From: Arthrobacter sp. OY3WO11
GTDB taxonomy: Bacteria; Actinomycetota; Actinomycetes; Actinomycetales; Micrococcaceae
Length of the DNA stretch: 64,000 nucleotides
NCBI RefSeq assembly: GCF_001641125.1
Contig: NZ_LWLP01000001.1
Span: forward strand, 3,847,828 to 3,911,827
Direction: 5' to 3'
The stretch's first letter is position 1; each line of letters starts with the position of its first letter. Below, piece by piece: positions 52,010-59,835 of this stretch. The notes under the pieces are model-generated. The model was not told where the DNA came from. It worked only from the letters and a program-made list of their open reading frames with translations, and made no database searches. A program made the position numbers and the translations under genes.

Positions 52010-52948
52010 ATGGACTTCGAGATACGCCACCTGAGATCTTTCCTCACGGTTACAGAGGCTGGGACGTTCACCGACGCAGCCATTGAGCTGGGTATTTCCC
52101 AGGCCGCTGTTTCCCGGAACGTCGCTGCTCTTGAACGGGCATTAGGAGTCCGGTTGCTGGTGCGGACCACCCGCAGTGTGGAACTCACTCCCGCGGGAAA
52201 GCGCGTGATAGGTCGCGCTCGACATGCCCTCTCCGCGCTGGAGGATCTTCAGCGGGAAGCGTCCTCCTCCAAGAGCACCGTAAGGATCGGGTATGCGTGG
52301 TCTGCCTTAGGCAGCCACACCCCTGAATTCCAACGCCGGTGGACCGCCGCCTTCCCCGACAAAGACCTGCTGCTCATCAGGACAAACACCCCTACCGCAG
52401 GGCTGGCCGAAGGAACAACCGATCTTGCAATCCTGCGCCGCACCCCGGAACCAGGAACCGTCGACTTCGTCCTCACTGGATACGAGAAACGCTACTGCGC
52501 AATGGCGATCGCTGACCCCCTGGCAGCCAAACGAGCCGTCACGCTAGCCCAAGTCAGCGATGCCACTTTGGCCATTGATCCACGGACCGGAAGCACCCGC
52601 CTGGACCTCTGGCCCGAAGGAAAGCAACCCGTTCAGACGGTAATCACCGACGACGTGGACGACTGGCTAACGGTCATCGGCAGCGGCAAAGCCCGCGGCA
52701 TAACCGCCGAATCCACCGCCCACCAATACCGAAGAGCCGGCCTTGCCTACCGGCTCGTCCGAGACGCACCGCCAGTCCCCGTTTACCTGGCCTGGTCCAG
52801 AAACGACCCGCCCGCAATCCAAACCGGAGCGGCCGACCTCATCCGCAGCCTATACGAAGGGCTAGGACTAACGCCCGGGCCGGGGGCCTGTCCAGATGAG
52901 GCACAGCCCAACCTGACGTCAGAATTCACTCAAAAACCGTCAGGTTAG
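52010..52948 (+). CDS. LysR-family transcriptional regulator
   Basis: 312 aa from MDFEIRHLRSFLTV, the family-typical start; an ATG six codons earlier lies in the operator candidate. The N-terminal helix-turn-helix (FTDAAIELGISQAAVSRNVAALE) is followed by a substrate-binding domain with the ligand-loop segment GSHTPEFQRRW and TDLAILRRTPEPG. It probably controls the divergent EamA exporter. The C terminus has a proline/glycine-rich tail that may be read-through of a decayed end. Last gene of cargo block 1. Confidence 0.9.
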   Translation: MDFEIRHLRSFLTVTEAGTFTDAAIELGISQAAVSRNVAALERALGVRLLVRTTRSVELTPAGKRVIGRARHALSALEDLQREASSSKSTVRIGYAWSALGSHTPEFQRRWTAAFPDKDLLLIRTNTPTAGLAEGTTDLAILRRTPEPGTVDFVLTGYEKRYCAMAIADPLAAKRAVTLAQVSDATLAIDPRTGSTRLDLWPEGKQPVQTVITDDVDDWLTVIGSGKARGITAESTAHQYRRAGLAYRLVRDAPPVPVYLAWSRNDPPAIQTGAADLIRSLYEGLGLTPGPGACPDEAQPNLTSEFTQKPSG

Positions 52949-53284
52949 CGTCCAAAACGTGTTTCCTGCAGCCTTTTGATGGACAGCCCTAAATTCCAAC
53001 CCGACACTTGGCAGCAGTACCTCCGCCCCGGCATTTAGCTTCCACAAGCCTTTTGGAGCTCGCATCCTGCCTGGTGGGCAGGTAGAGCCGGCTGTTACGC
53101 TTCCGGACGTATCGCAGGTGTACCTGACTCCTCCGACAGTGCCCGTTCCGCCAGGCACAAGCCTTAGCGAATGGGTCGGCTCCTGTTTTTGGTTACCCGG
53201 CGCGGCGACCATGCTTGTCTTCAACGCCTTGGGAGGCGTGCTCAGCCCAGGGGGCGTCCGCTCAGTACACGGACCACCCCCACC
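52949..53284. other. 336-bp region without a supported gene, left edge of the metH relic
   Basis: An open minus-strand frame at 52940-53224 (MKTSMVAAPGNQKQ) has no recognisable domain and overlaps the LysR end; it is not called as a gene. No inverted repeat, att-like repeat or transposase remnant was seen at the boundary. Homology to the metH 3' end begins abruptly at about 53283, within the final bases of that gene. Confidence 0.5.
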
Positions 53285-53965
53285 TCACACCTCGAAGTAC
53301 TTCGCCTCCGGGTGGTGGAACACGAATGCATCGGTGGACTGTTCGGGATGCAGCATCAGTTCATCGCTCAGCACCACGCCCATCCGCTCCGGCTTCAGGA
53401 GCTCGGTCACCTTGCGGCGATCCTCCATGTCCGGGCAGGCGGGGTAGCCGAGCGAGAACCGGGCGCCGCGGTAGTCGAGCTTGAAATACCCTGCGGTGTC
53501 CTTTGGCTCCTCGGCGGCAAAGCCCAGCTCCTTGCGGATCCGCGCGTGCCAGAACTCGGCCAGCGCCTCGGTGAGCTGCGTGACCAGGCCGTTGAGCTCG
53601 TAGTAGTCGCGGTACTGGTTGGCGGCGAACATCTTGGCGGTGAACTCCTCGGTCTTCGAGCCGGCGGTGACCAGCTGGACGGGCAGCACGTCAGCTGGAC
53701 AGGTAGCACGTCGATCTGGCCGGATTCGCGTCTTGGGCCCCCACTGCCCCATGAACGTGGCGCGCTCATCGAGGAACGCCGAGTAGTCGTGGAGCGAGAC
53801 GCCGCGCACGATGCGGGTGCCCCAGAACGGCGGGGCGGGCACGGGGTTGTCGGAAGCGACGTCGGAACGGCCGGGCATGGCTTCCGGCTCGGTCACCGTG
53901 AACTTGGCGCCGCCCTTGTGGATGCGCTTCTTCAAAGGCGGCAGGCCGACGTCGTGCGGGGACTT
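53285..53965 (-). pseudogene. Duplicated, decayed 3' fragment of metH
   Basis: Matches the C-terminal part of the metH at 62489-64000 from the stop codon (YFEV end instead of YFKV) through AFVFHHPEAKYF and KTAGYFKLDYRGARF to PPLKKRIHKGGAKF. It shows many single-base, mostly silent differences (about 30 in the first 400 bases by eye). It has lost about 320 bp inside (from SGQIDVLPVQL to GQWG), carries a 20-bp tandem duplication (CAGCTGGAC-GGCAGCACGT and a variant) and ends abruptly at about 53965, joined to the ECF fragment. No start; not functional. Confidence 0.9.
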
Positions 53966-54406
53966 GTCGGGGGCGTGGAAGCGGTTTTTATCCTGCTGAT
54001 CCTGGCCGGCCGGCGTTCGTTCCCCGGTTTGGCCTGCTCCTCGGCGCCGCCACCATCGCCCTCTCAAGTGCCTTGTGGGGCGGCATCGGGCCGTGGACCC
54101 CGTTCCAGATCTTCGCCTGTGCGTGGGTTCGCGGTGGGCGCCGGCACCGGCATCTCCTATGTGCCGGGCGCGCCGCTGGCCACCAACCTGAGCAGCTTCC
54201 TGCTGTACTCGCTGTTGACGTCGACGGCGGGCTGGGACACCCTGCGTGCGGTCATCACCATCATCGGGATCGCCGTGGTGGGGCGGGCGATCCTCGCCGC
54301 GCTCAGGCGGGTGAAGCCAGTGTCCAGCGCGGCTCTTGGCCCCGGCGGGCACGCCGCACACACTGGATCCGCCCAGGCCAGGGACCAGCTACAACTCAGG
54401 GTTTGA
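53966..54406 (+). pseudogene. Duplicated, decayed 3' fragment of the ECF transporter gene
   Basis: Starts inside the S domain (GVEAVFILLILAGR-like) and runs to the stop codon, matching 45757-46312. Compared with the complete gene it has a one-base deletion near 54017 (changing frame), a deletion of about 117 bp in the middle (removing the helix with YGAVASYLFGLLT) and many silent changes. The tail RRVKPVSSA and the stop, and the next bases GAGGACACC, are shared with the complete gene at 46309-46320. It is joined back-to-back to the metH fragment. Confidence 0.9.
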
Positions 54407-54453
54407 GGACACCTCTGAACTCCCCGGTGCGACCGTGCCTTGGGGAAGGCTCT

Positions 54454-55182
54454 CTACCCCCACATTATGAGCGGCGCGCCGTTCAAGGGTAAAAACTTGC
54501 GGCCAATGCCATCCCCCCAGACCCACAGGCCTGATCCGTCGGGCATCCACTCGTCGATTACGCCTTGTATCACTTCTTGCCCGTGGTGAAAGCGAATTCG
54601 TTGGCCCCCGCCGAAGTTGGGCTTCGGCTCTCTCGCGCATCCCTCGGAGGTGTCGCGGGAGATTTCATCCTCCTGCAGGTAGGGCAGCCCCTTGCGACAG
54701 TCCACAGGCCCGTCAGATTCTGAATGTGAAGGCTTCCGGACGCCGACTCTTTCCTGCTGAAGTGCCAAGGCATGCTCGTTCCGTTCGAAGCCCACTTCGT
54801 TGAGGATCAATTCGACACGTGCTCGCGTGGATGCTGCTACACAGCCCTGCTGGTTTATCACTCTAGACACGGTGGCTGTGGAGACTCCTGCCATTTTGGC
54901 TATATCGAGCATGCGGAAGGTGTGTGTTGCCGTTCCACGTCCCGCCACGCTTGAGGTCGTTTTTTGCCTGTCGGCGTTCTGGGTGGCGGGAAGGAAAGGG
55001 GCGGCTGATTTGAAGCCGAAGGCCAGATCGGTGTTCCGAAGGCTTCCGGCACCCGTTTTACTGCTGGGTTGTTTCAGCACGTCTGCCACGGTCCCCGGTG
55101 TTGCGTCCGAAGGCGTCGGGAGATGCCGCACCCTACTGGTCGGGGTGCCGGCGGTTGGTGCAGGCCCGGGAGATTTCATCAT
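54454..55182 (-). CDS. LacI-type DNA-binding domain fused to a small unrelated C-terminal domain
   Basis: 242 aa from the ATG pair at 55182/55179 (AAAAAGGACCC upstream). A disordered N terminus of about 90 residues precedes a full LacI helix-turn-helix and hinge (TFRMLDIAKMAGVSTATVS, RVINQQGCVAASTRARVELI, LNEVGFERNEHALALQQ). In place of the sugar-binding domain comes a short linker and a beta-rich end (GGGQRIRFHHGQEVIQGVID, EWMPDGSGLWVWGDGIGRKF). No periplasmic-binding fold is present, so it cannot sense sugar as usual. It is downstream of the GH31 operon relic in cargo block 2. Confidence 0.7.
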   Translation of the reverse strand: MMKSPGPAPTAGTPTSRVRHLPTPSDATPGTVADVLKQPSSKTGAGSLRNTDLAFGFKSAAPFLPATQNADRQKTTSSVAGRGTATHTFRMLDIAKMAGVSTATVSRVINQQGCVAASTRARVELILNEVGFERNEHALALQQERVGVRKPSHSESDGPVDCRKGLPYLQEDEISRDTSEGCAREPKPNFGGGQRIRFHHGQEVIQGVIDEWMPDGSGLWVWGDGIGRKFLPLNGAPLIMWG

Positions 55183-55230
55183 GGGTCCTTTTTCTAGGTC
55201 GTGCAGGGCAGAGCTGAAGCCACCACAGGA

Positions 55231-55273
55231 CCTTCCCACCTGCCGTCCTCCTGAGAGAAGGCAGGTGGGAAGG
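55231..55273 (-). terminator. Strong stem-loop between GH31 remnant region and the LacI-headed gene
   Basis: Perfect 14-bp stem CCTTCCCACCTGCC/GGCAGGTGGGAAGG with a 15-base loop. Read on the minus strand it lies after the F5/8-like relic and about 50 bp before the LacI-headed gene. It would stop the GH31 transcript; no T-tract. Confidence 0.75.
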
Positions 55274-55279
55274 CACCAC

Positions 55280-55430
55280 ACGTAGCGAGCGGTCGGAACA
55301 ACAGTCCCGTAGGTGACGCCGTCGGTGCTTGCGAGAAGCTCAAGCGTTTGTGTGCGGCTGCCCCAGTCGCTGTCTGTCTTGAGTGCTACGCGTGACACCG
55401 GTGGTGAAGAGACGGACCGCCCGGGTGACC
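55280..55430 (-). pseudogene. Relic of an F5/8 type C (discoidin-like) carbohydrate-binding domain
   Basis: On the minus strand a frame without its own start reads SVSSPPVSRVALKTDSDWGS, RTQTLELLAST, DGVTYGTVVPTARY, a segment typical of F5/8 type C domains in secreted glycosidases, and breaks off at the hairpin at 55273. It lies 50-200 bp downstream of the GH31 stop in the same direction. It is a remnant of a larger secreted enzyme, possibly fused or adjacent to GH31 originally. Confidence 0.6.
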
Positions 55431-55477
55431 CCGGGTGGACGACATCGTGTCCGGCATCAATACGGACGGTGTTGTAT

Positions 55478-57913
55478 CTACCGCTGGGGACACGCCAGCA
55501 GCAATTCCGAGATTGCGCCGAGGAGATTCGGATTCAGATCCATGGCTTGCAGATAACTAATAGTGGCGGCCAAATCCCCGATCCCGCTTATCTTGGCAAA
55601 GACGCTTTCCTTGGTGGCAAAGTCGATCTGTGCATCGGCGAGCAGCTCGAAGACGCGCTTCGTCACGTCATTACTGGCCAGTCTCATTCCGTCATGGAAC
55701 GTGACGGTAAGCCCGGTGTCCGCGGCGATATTCTCAACCCGCAGCGTGGTCGAGTTTGTTGCTGCCGCGTAGGTGCGGGCCGCGTTTAGCTTCCGCCCGC
55801 CGCTGGTGACCGTGACGTGCTTGGGTGTGTCGAAGCCGACGAAGGTCAGCTCGTAGCCGCGCTGAGCGGGAATGTGTGACAGATCGCCCGTCGCCGGCTC
55901 TACCGTGAACGTTCCCTCGTGCCAGTCAAGATGCATCGGTGTTTTCGCGGGTGCCGCGGAGGAGTCTTTGGTTGAGGCGTCGTGGTCTTCGATCAGTGTG
56001 AACGTTCCTGAGGCCCCGGCGAAGATTCGGATCTCGATGTTTCCGGGGTTGGGTGTTCCGTTTCCGGTTTCGTCCAGGCTGGTCAGCGGGATGACGGAGC
56101 CTGCCCGTGCGAGGGCGGGAATGTGCTCCAGAGGCCGGTAGAGGTTGATGCTCCGGTCGCCCCGGTAAATCAGGCCTGTGAAAAAGTCGATCCAGATCCC
56201 CTCAGGCAGCCAAGTTTTGACCCGGCCAAGGTTGAGGCTGGGGTCTGACGGCGTTGTGACCGGAGCCATCATGAGCTCGGTGCCGAAGAGGTATTGGTTC
56301 GGCACGGTGTAAGCGGCGTTGTCTTCCGGGTACTCGTAGTACATCGGCTCGATGAGGGGAAGACCCTCGTGGGCGGCGCGGTGGTTCATGGTGTGCAGGT
56401 AGGGAACCAGGCGGTGCCGAAGGCGCAGGAAATCGGCCATGATTCTTTCCTGAGCGGCAGGGTAGCGCCACGGCTCCTTGCCGGTGAAGGGGCTGGCTCC
56501 GCTGTGCAGGCGCATGATGGGGGAAAAGACACCGAACTGGGTCCAGCGCACAGCGAGGTCGTTGTCCTTGTACCCGCCCATGTGTCCGCCGATGTCATGA
56601 CTCCACCACCCGTAGCCGATGTTTGATGCGGTGGCGGTGAAGTAGGGCTGAAAGTCCAGGGACTCCCAGGTCACGATCGTGTCGCCGGAGAACCCGATCG
56701 GGTAGCGGTGGCTGCCCGGACCGGCGTAGCGGGAGAAGGTCAGCGGGCGTTTTCCGTCTCGGGCGCTGTCGAGGAAGTGCAGGTGATTTAGCACCCAGAG
56801 CGGATCCATGCCCATGATCTTTGAGTGGCTGCCCGATTGCCAGTCGAGCCACCAGAAATCGACGCCTCTGTCCTCCAGGGGGTGGTGGACGTGTTCGAAG
56901 TACGCGGTGAGGAAAGCCGGATCGGTGACGTCAAAGACGATGGGGTCTTCTGAAGCAGGGTCGATGCCCAGTTCCCGGGCCACCACTGCGTAGGCGTCCT
57001 CATGGGCGCGCAGGCCTTCCGCCGGGTGGACATTCAGCGTCAGGCGAAGGCCGTTGCTGTGCAGCCAGTCGGTAAAGCCATCGGGGTCCGGGAACATACC
57101 GCGGTTCCAGGTGTAGCCGGTCCAGCCGCTTCCATGCTTGGGGTCGATGTCCACCAGGTGCCAGTCCATGTCCAGGACCGCGACGGAGAACGGAATACCT
57201 TGGTCCTGGAAGCGTTCGATGAGTTCCTTGTACTCCTCCGCGGTGTAACGGTGGTAACGGCTCCACCAGTTGCCGAGGGTGAACCGTGGCAGCAGCGGGG
57301 TGCGGCCGGAGAGGTGGTAGAAGTCCTGCAGGCACTGGCGGTAGCTGCGGCCGTAACCAAAGAAGTACAGGTCAACAGTGTCGGCTGTCCTCGGTGAGAA
57401 CCAGCCCCCGTCAAGCAAAAGTGAGGCGCTGTCATCCAGTACGGAGTAGCCGTTCCGGGACATCAGGCCAGGTTCCAGCGGTATGGATCCGTCTGCCTCG
57501 TCGAGGGTTCTGGCGGTGCCGCCGAGGTTCTCCCCGGCTTCGGAGTAGCGCCACAGGCTGTGGTAGGCGCTGAGTTTCCCCTTGACCTGGATGGTCAGCC
57601 CGTTCGGGGAGAACCGCTGCTTGTCGTAGCTCAGGTGCAGGTGTTCGGTGATGATCTGCAGATGGTGGGTGTCGTCAATGACGCGGAACTCCGGGGCGTC
57701 GAAGTTCCTGTTCAGAGCCAGCTGCGAGGGGCGGTCTTCGAAGGTGCCGTCTGGGCTGTACTCCATCCGGATCATCCGGGAGGTCAGAACGGTGAACCGG
57801 TAGGTGTCACCGCGGATTGTTAGCTCTGCCGGGGCGAGAGGCTCGGATTGGATCCGCAGATGGGCCGGCAGCTGCACGGAATCGCGGTGAAGGTGTTCGG
57901 ATGTCAGGGTCAT
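55478..57913 (-). CDS. GH31 family glycoside hydrolase
   Basis: 811 aa from MTLTSEHLHRDSVQLP; the ATG has CAGGAC upstream, and the extension to 58210 in the same frame is a shadow. N-terminal beta-sandwich (about 25-230), TIM barrel with FTLGNWWSRYHRYTAEEYKE, nucleophile Asp in VDFWWLDWQSGSHSK and acid/base Asp in GFSGDTIVTWESLDF, then C-terminal beta domains (DUF5110-like) and a helical tail of about 60 residues (DVTKRVFELLADAQIDFATK) not typical of the family. It is cytosolic (no signal peptide), so it acts on imported oligosaccharides. Substrate is not determinable: alpha-glucosidase, alpha-xylosidase or isomaltosyl type. Confidence 0.92.
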   Translation of the reverse strand: MTLTSEHLHRDSVQLPAHLRIQSEPLAPAELTIRGDTYRFTVLTSRMIRMEYSPDGTFEDRPSQLALNRNFDAPEFRVIDDTHHLQIITEHLHLSYDKQRFSPNGLTIQVKGKLSAYHSLWRYSEAGENLGGTARTLDEADGSIPLEPGLMSRNGYSVLDDSASLLLDGGWFSPRTADTVDLYFFGYGRSYRQCLQDFYHLSGRTPLLPRFTLGNWWSRYHRYTAEEYKELIERFQDQGIPFSVAVLDMDWHLVDIDPKHGSGWTGYTWNRGMFPDPDGFTDWLHSNGLRLTLNVHPAEGLRAHEDAYAVVARELGIDPASEDPIVFDVTDPAFLTAYFEHVHHPLEDRGVDFWWLDWQSGSHSKIMGMDPLWVLNHLHFLDSARDGKRPLTFSRYAGPGSHRYPIGFSGDTIVTWESLDFQPYFTATASNIGYGWWSHDIGGHMGGYKDNDLAVRWTQFGVFSPIMRLHSGASPFTGKEPWRYPAAQERIMADFLRLRHRLVPYLHTMNHRAAHEGLPLIEPMYYEYPEDNAAYTVPNQYLFGTELMMAPVTTPSDPSLNLGRVKTWLPEGIWIDFFTGLIYRGDRSINLYRPLEHIPALARAGSVIPLTSLDETGNGTPNPGNIEIRIFAGASGTFTLIEDHDASTKDSSAAPAKTPMHLDWHEGTFTVEPATGDLSHIPAQRGYELTFVGFDTPKHVTVTSGGRKLNAARTYAAATNSTTLRVENIAADTGLTVTFHDGMRLASNDVTKRVFELLADAQIDFATKESVFAKISGIGDLAATISYLQAMDLNPNLLGAISELLLACPQR

Positions 57914-57993
57914 GGTGTTGTCCTGGGTGCGTGAGGAGAAGTGGTGCCGCATCGACAAAAGGATGCGGTAGGCCGGGCGGTTGGCCGGTGGCG

Positions 57994-58812
57994 CTACTTG
58001 ACGGCTGCGCTGGCGACTCCGGCGACGAACCGGCGCTGAAAGATGATGTAGACGATGATCACGGGCAGGACGGAGATGGTGCTGGCGGCAAACAGTCCGC
58101 CGTAGTCGGTTCCGTATTGGCCGGCGAATGTCGTGAGGCCAACGGCGAGAACCTGGTTGGCGTTGTCGCTGATCATCAGGTAGGGCCACAGGTAGTCGTC
58201 CCATACCCAAAGGAATTGGAAGATGGCCAGGGCGGCGATGGAGTTGGTGGACATGGGCAGCACGATCCGGTGGAAGATCCGCACCTCGGATGCGCCGTCG
58301 ATCCGGGCTGCTTCCAGGACCTCGTCCGGAACGGCGTGCATGTTCTGCCTCATCATGAAGATGCCGAACCCGCTGATCGCGGCGGGGATGATGATGGACA
58401 GATAGTTGTCCTGCAGCCCTGCGTCCGCAAACATGGTGTACCGCGGAATGATGGTGACGGCCCAGGGAATCATCATGGTGCCGACGGTGAAGCCCATCAG
58501 CATGCCGCGGCCGCGGAATTGGTACTTGGCGATCACGAAACCGGCCAAGGCAGAGGTGTAGAGGACGATCGCCGTGATGGTGACGGCGAGAAAGACCGAG
58601 TTCCCGAAAAGCCGCAGGAAGTCGAATTTACTCTCGATCGACAGGAAGTTTTCGAACGTCCAGGTTTTGGGCAGGAACGTCTGGTCCGCGGCGTTGATCT
58701 CCGAGTTGGATTTAAAGGCTGAGATTATCATCCACACGAAGGGAAAGACGGTGCCAAGGCCAAGGATGCCCAGGAGCACCGTGAGTGCGAGGGAGCTGAG
58801 GCGGGTGCGCAC
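57994..58812 (-). CDS. Sugar ABC transporter permease (MalG type)
   Basis: 272 aa from a GTG start (VRTRLSSLALTVLLGIL) with GAAGGA upstream; an extension to 59499 in this frame is a shadow of the other permease. Six helices; the EAA loop is EAARIDGASEVRIFHRI and the C terminus ends at FVAGVASAAVK. It pairs with the next permease to form the membrane channel for the oligosaccharide importer. No ATPase gene is in the operon, so a shared MsiK-like ATPase is expected. Stop to GH31 gap 80 bp. Confidence 0.93.
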   Translation of the reverse strand: MRTRLSSLALTVLLGILGLGTVFPFVWMIISAFKSNSEINAADQTFLPKTWTFENFLSIESKFDFLRLFGNSVFLAVTITAIVLYTSALAGFVIAKYQFRGRGMLMGFTVGTMMIPWAVTIIPRYTMFADAGLQDNYLSIIIPAAISGFGIFMMRQNMHAVPDEVLEAARIDGASEVRIFHRIVLPMSTNSIAALAIFQFLWVWDDYLWPYLMISDNANQVLAVGLTTFAGQYGTDYGGLFAASTISVLPVIIVYIIFQRRFVAGVASAAVK

Positions 58813-58817
58813 AGTCT

Positions 58818-59774
58818 TTATCCTTCCAATGAGCTTTTCCGGCCGGTGGCGAACCGGAAGGAAATGAGGGTGAGCAGGGCCGTGACGATGAGGAGGATGA
58901 ATGCAGCTGCGGAGGCATAGCCGAAGTCGTACTTCAAAAACGCCTTGTCGTAGATGAGGTACGAGATCAGCTGCGTTGATGTCCCCGGCCCGCCCTTGGT
59001 GAGGACGAGCACCTGAACGAACGCCTGCAGGTAGGAAATGATTGAGGTGATGACCACAAAAACCGTCATCGGTGCCAGCAGGGGGAAGGTGATACGCCAG
59101 AATCGTTGCCAGGCGCCCGCTCCGTCGACCGAGGCCGCTTCCAGGGCGTCTTCGGGTACTGCGTGCAGGCCAGCCAGGAACAGGATGACTGCGTAGCCGA
59201 AATCTTTCCAGATGGTCATTGCCATAATCGAGGGAAGTGCGAGCTGCGGGTCGTAGAGCCAGTTCAGATCCAGGCCGAAGAAGGTGTTGATTGCACCGGT
59301 CTGCGGGTTGTACATCATCTGCCACACGTAGGCCACGGCTACCAGTGGTGTGACCGTGGGCATGTAAAAGATGGTGCGGAAAAACGTCTTTCCGCGGGTC
59401 ACCTTGGAGAAGATGGCAGCCGCGATCGCCAGGCCCAGCGCGACGCGGAAGAAGATCACAATGGCAGAGAACCCTCCCGTTCGAAGCATTGCTCCCCAAA
59501 AGTCGGCCGACGAAAGGATGGTTGTGTAGTTTTCCAGGCCAACGAAGTCGAACGCGCCAACGAGCGGATTCCAGTAGTGGAATGAGCCGACGAAAGCCAG
59601 GCCGATCGGGTAGGCGGTCAGGCCCAGCAGAGAACCGGCCACGATGATGATGACCACGTTACGGAGGGCGCGTTCGCCCGGGTACGTGCGGACCCGTCGC
59701 TTTTCTTGCGCACGGCGCTTGCTGCCGGTCGGGGCCGGTGCCGGGGGTGCACTGCGGCGTAATGAAAGAGTCAT
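58818..59774 (-). CDS. Sugar ABC transporter permease (MalF type)
   Basis: 318 aa from MTLSLRRSAPPAP. A basic N terminus, then six helices (NVVIIIVAGSLLGLTAYPI first). EAA loop EAASVDGAGAWQRFWRIT, and GGPGTSTQLISYLIYDKAF in the last part are typical of carbohydrate CUT1 permeases. Downstream of the binding-protein gene behind a hairpin and overlapping nearly to the MalG-type gene (5 bp gap). Together with it and the binding protein it imports an oligosaccharide. Confidence 0.93.
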   Translation of the reverse strand: MTLSLRRSAPPAPAPTGSKRRAQEKRRVRTYPGERALRNVVIIIVAGSLLGLTAYPIGLAFVGSFHYWNPLVGAFDFVGLENYTTILSSADFWGAMLRTGGFSAIVIFFRVALGLAIAAAIFSKVTRGKTFFRTIFYMPTVTPLVAVAYVWQMMYNPQTGAINTFFGLDLNWLYDPQLALPSIMAMTIWKDFGYAVILFLAGLHAVPEDALEAASVDGAGAWQRFWRITFPLLAPMTVFVVITSIISYLQAFVQVLVLTKGGPGTSTQLISYLIYDKAFLKYDFGYASAAAFILLIVTALLTLISFRFATGRKSSLEG

Positions 59775-59782
59775 GGTTGGTC

Positions 59783-59810
59783 GGTGGTCCCCGCCCTTGC
59801 GGGGACCACC
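59783..59810 (-). promoter_or_regulatory. Stem-loop between binding-protein and permease genes
   Basis: Perfect 12-bp stem GGTGGTCCCCGC/GCGGGGACCACC with a 4-base loop, in the 61-bp gap between the two coding sequences. Hairpins at this place in CUT1 operons usually stabilise the binding-protein mRNA and lower downstream expression. Confidence 0.85.
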
Positions 59811-59835
59811 ACTCCCTTCGATTTTTGTCAGCGCC

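Noticed and set aside
52940..53224. Minus-strand open frame of 94 codons (MKTSMVAAPGNQ)
   Set aside because: Overlaps the LysR 3' end, no recognised motif, no ribosome site; probably chance in GC-rich DNA.
53285..54361. Long minus-strand open frame of 358 codons as a gene
   Set aside because: It is a metH fragment with a large deletion running into the antisense of the ECF fragment; no proper start and no coherent protein.
57994..59499. 501-codon frame as one large permease
   Set aside because: The N-terminal half is a shadow of the MalF-type gene; the real permease starts at 58812.
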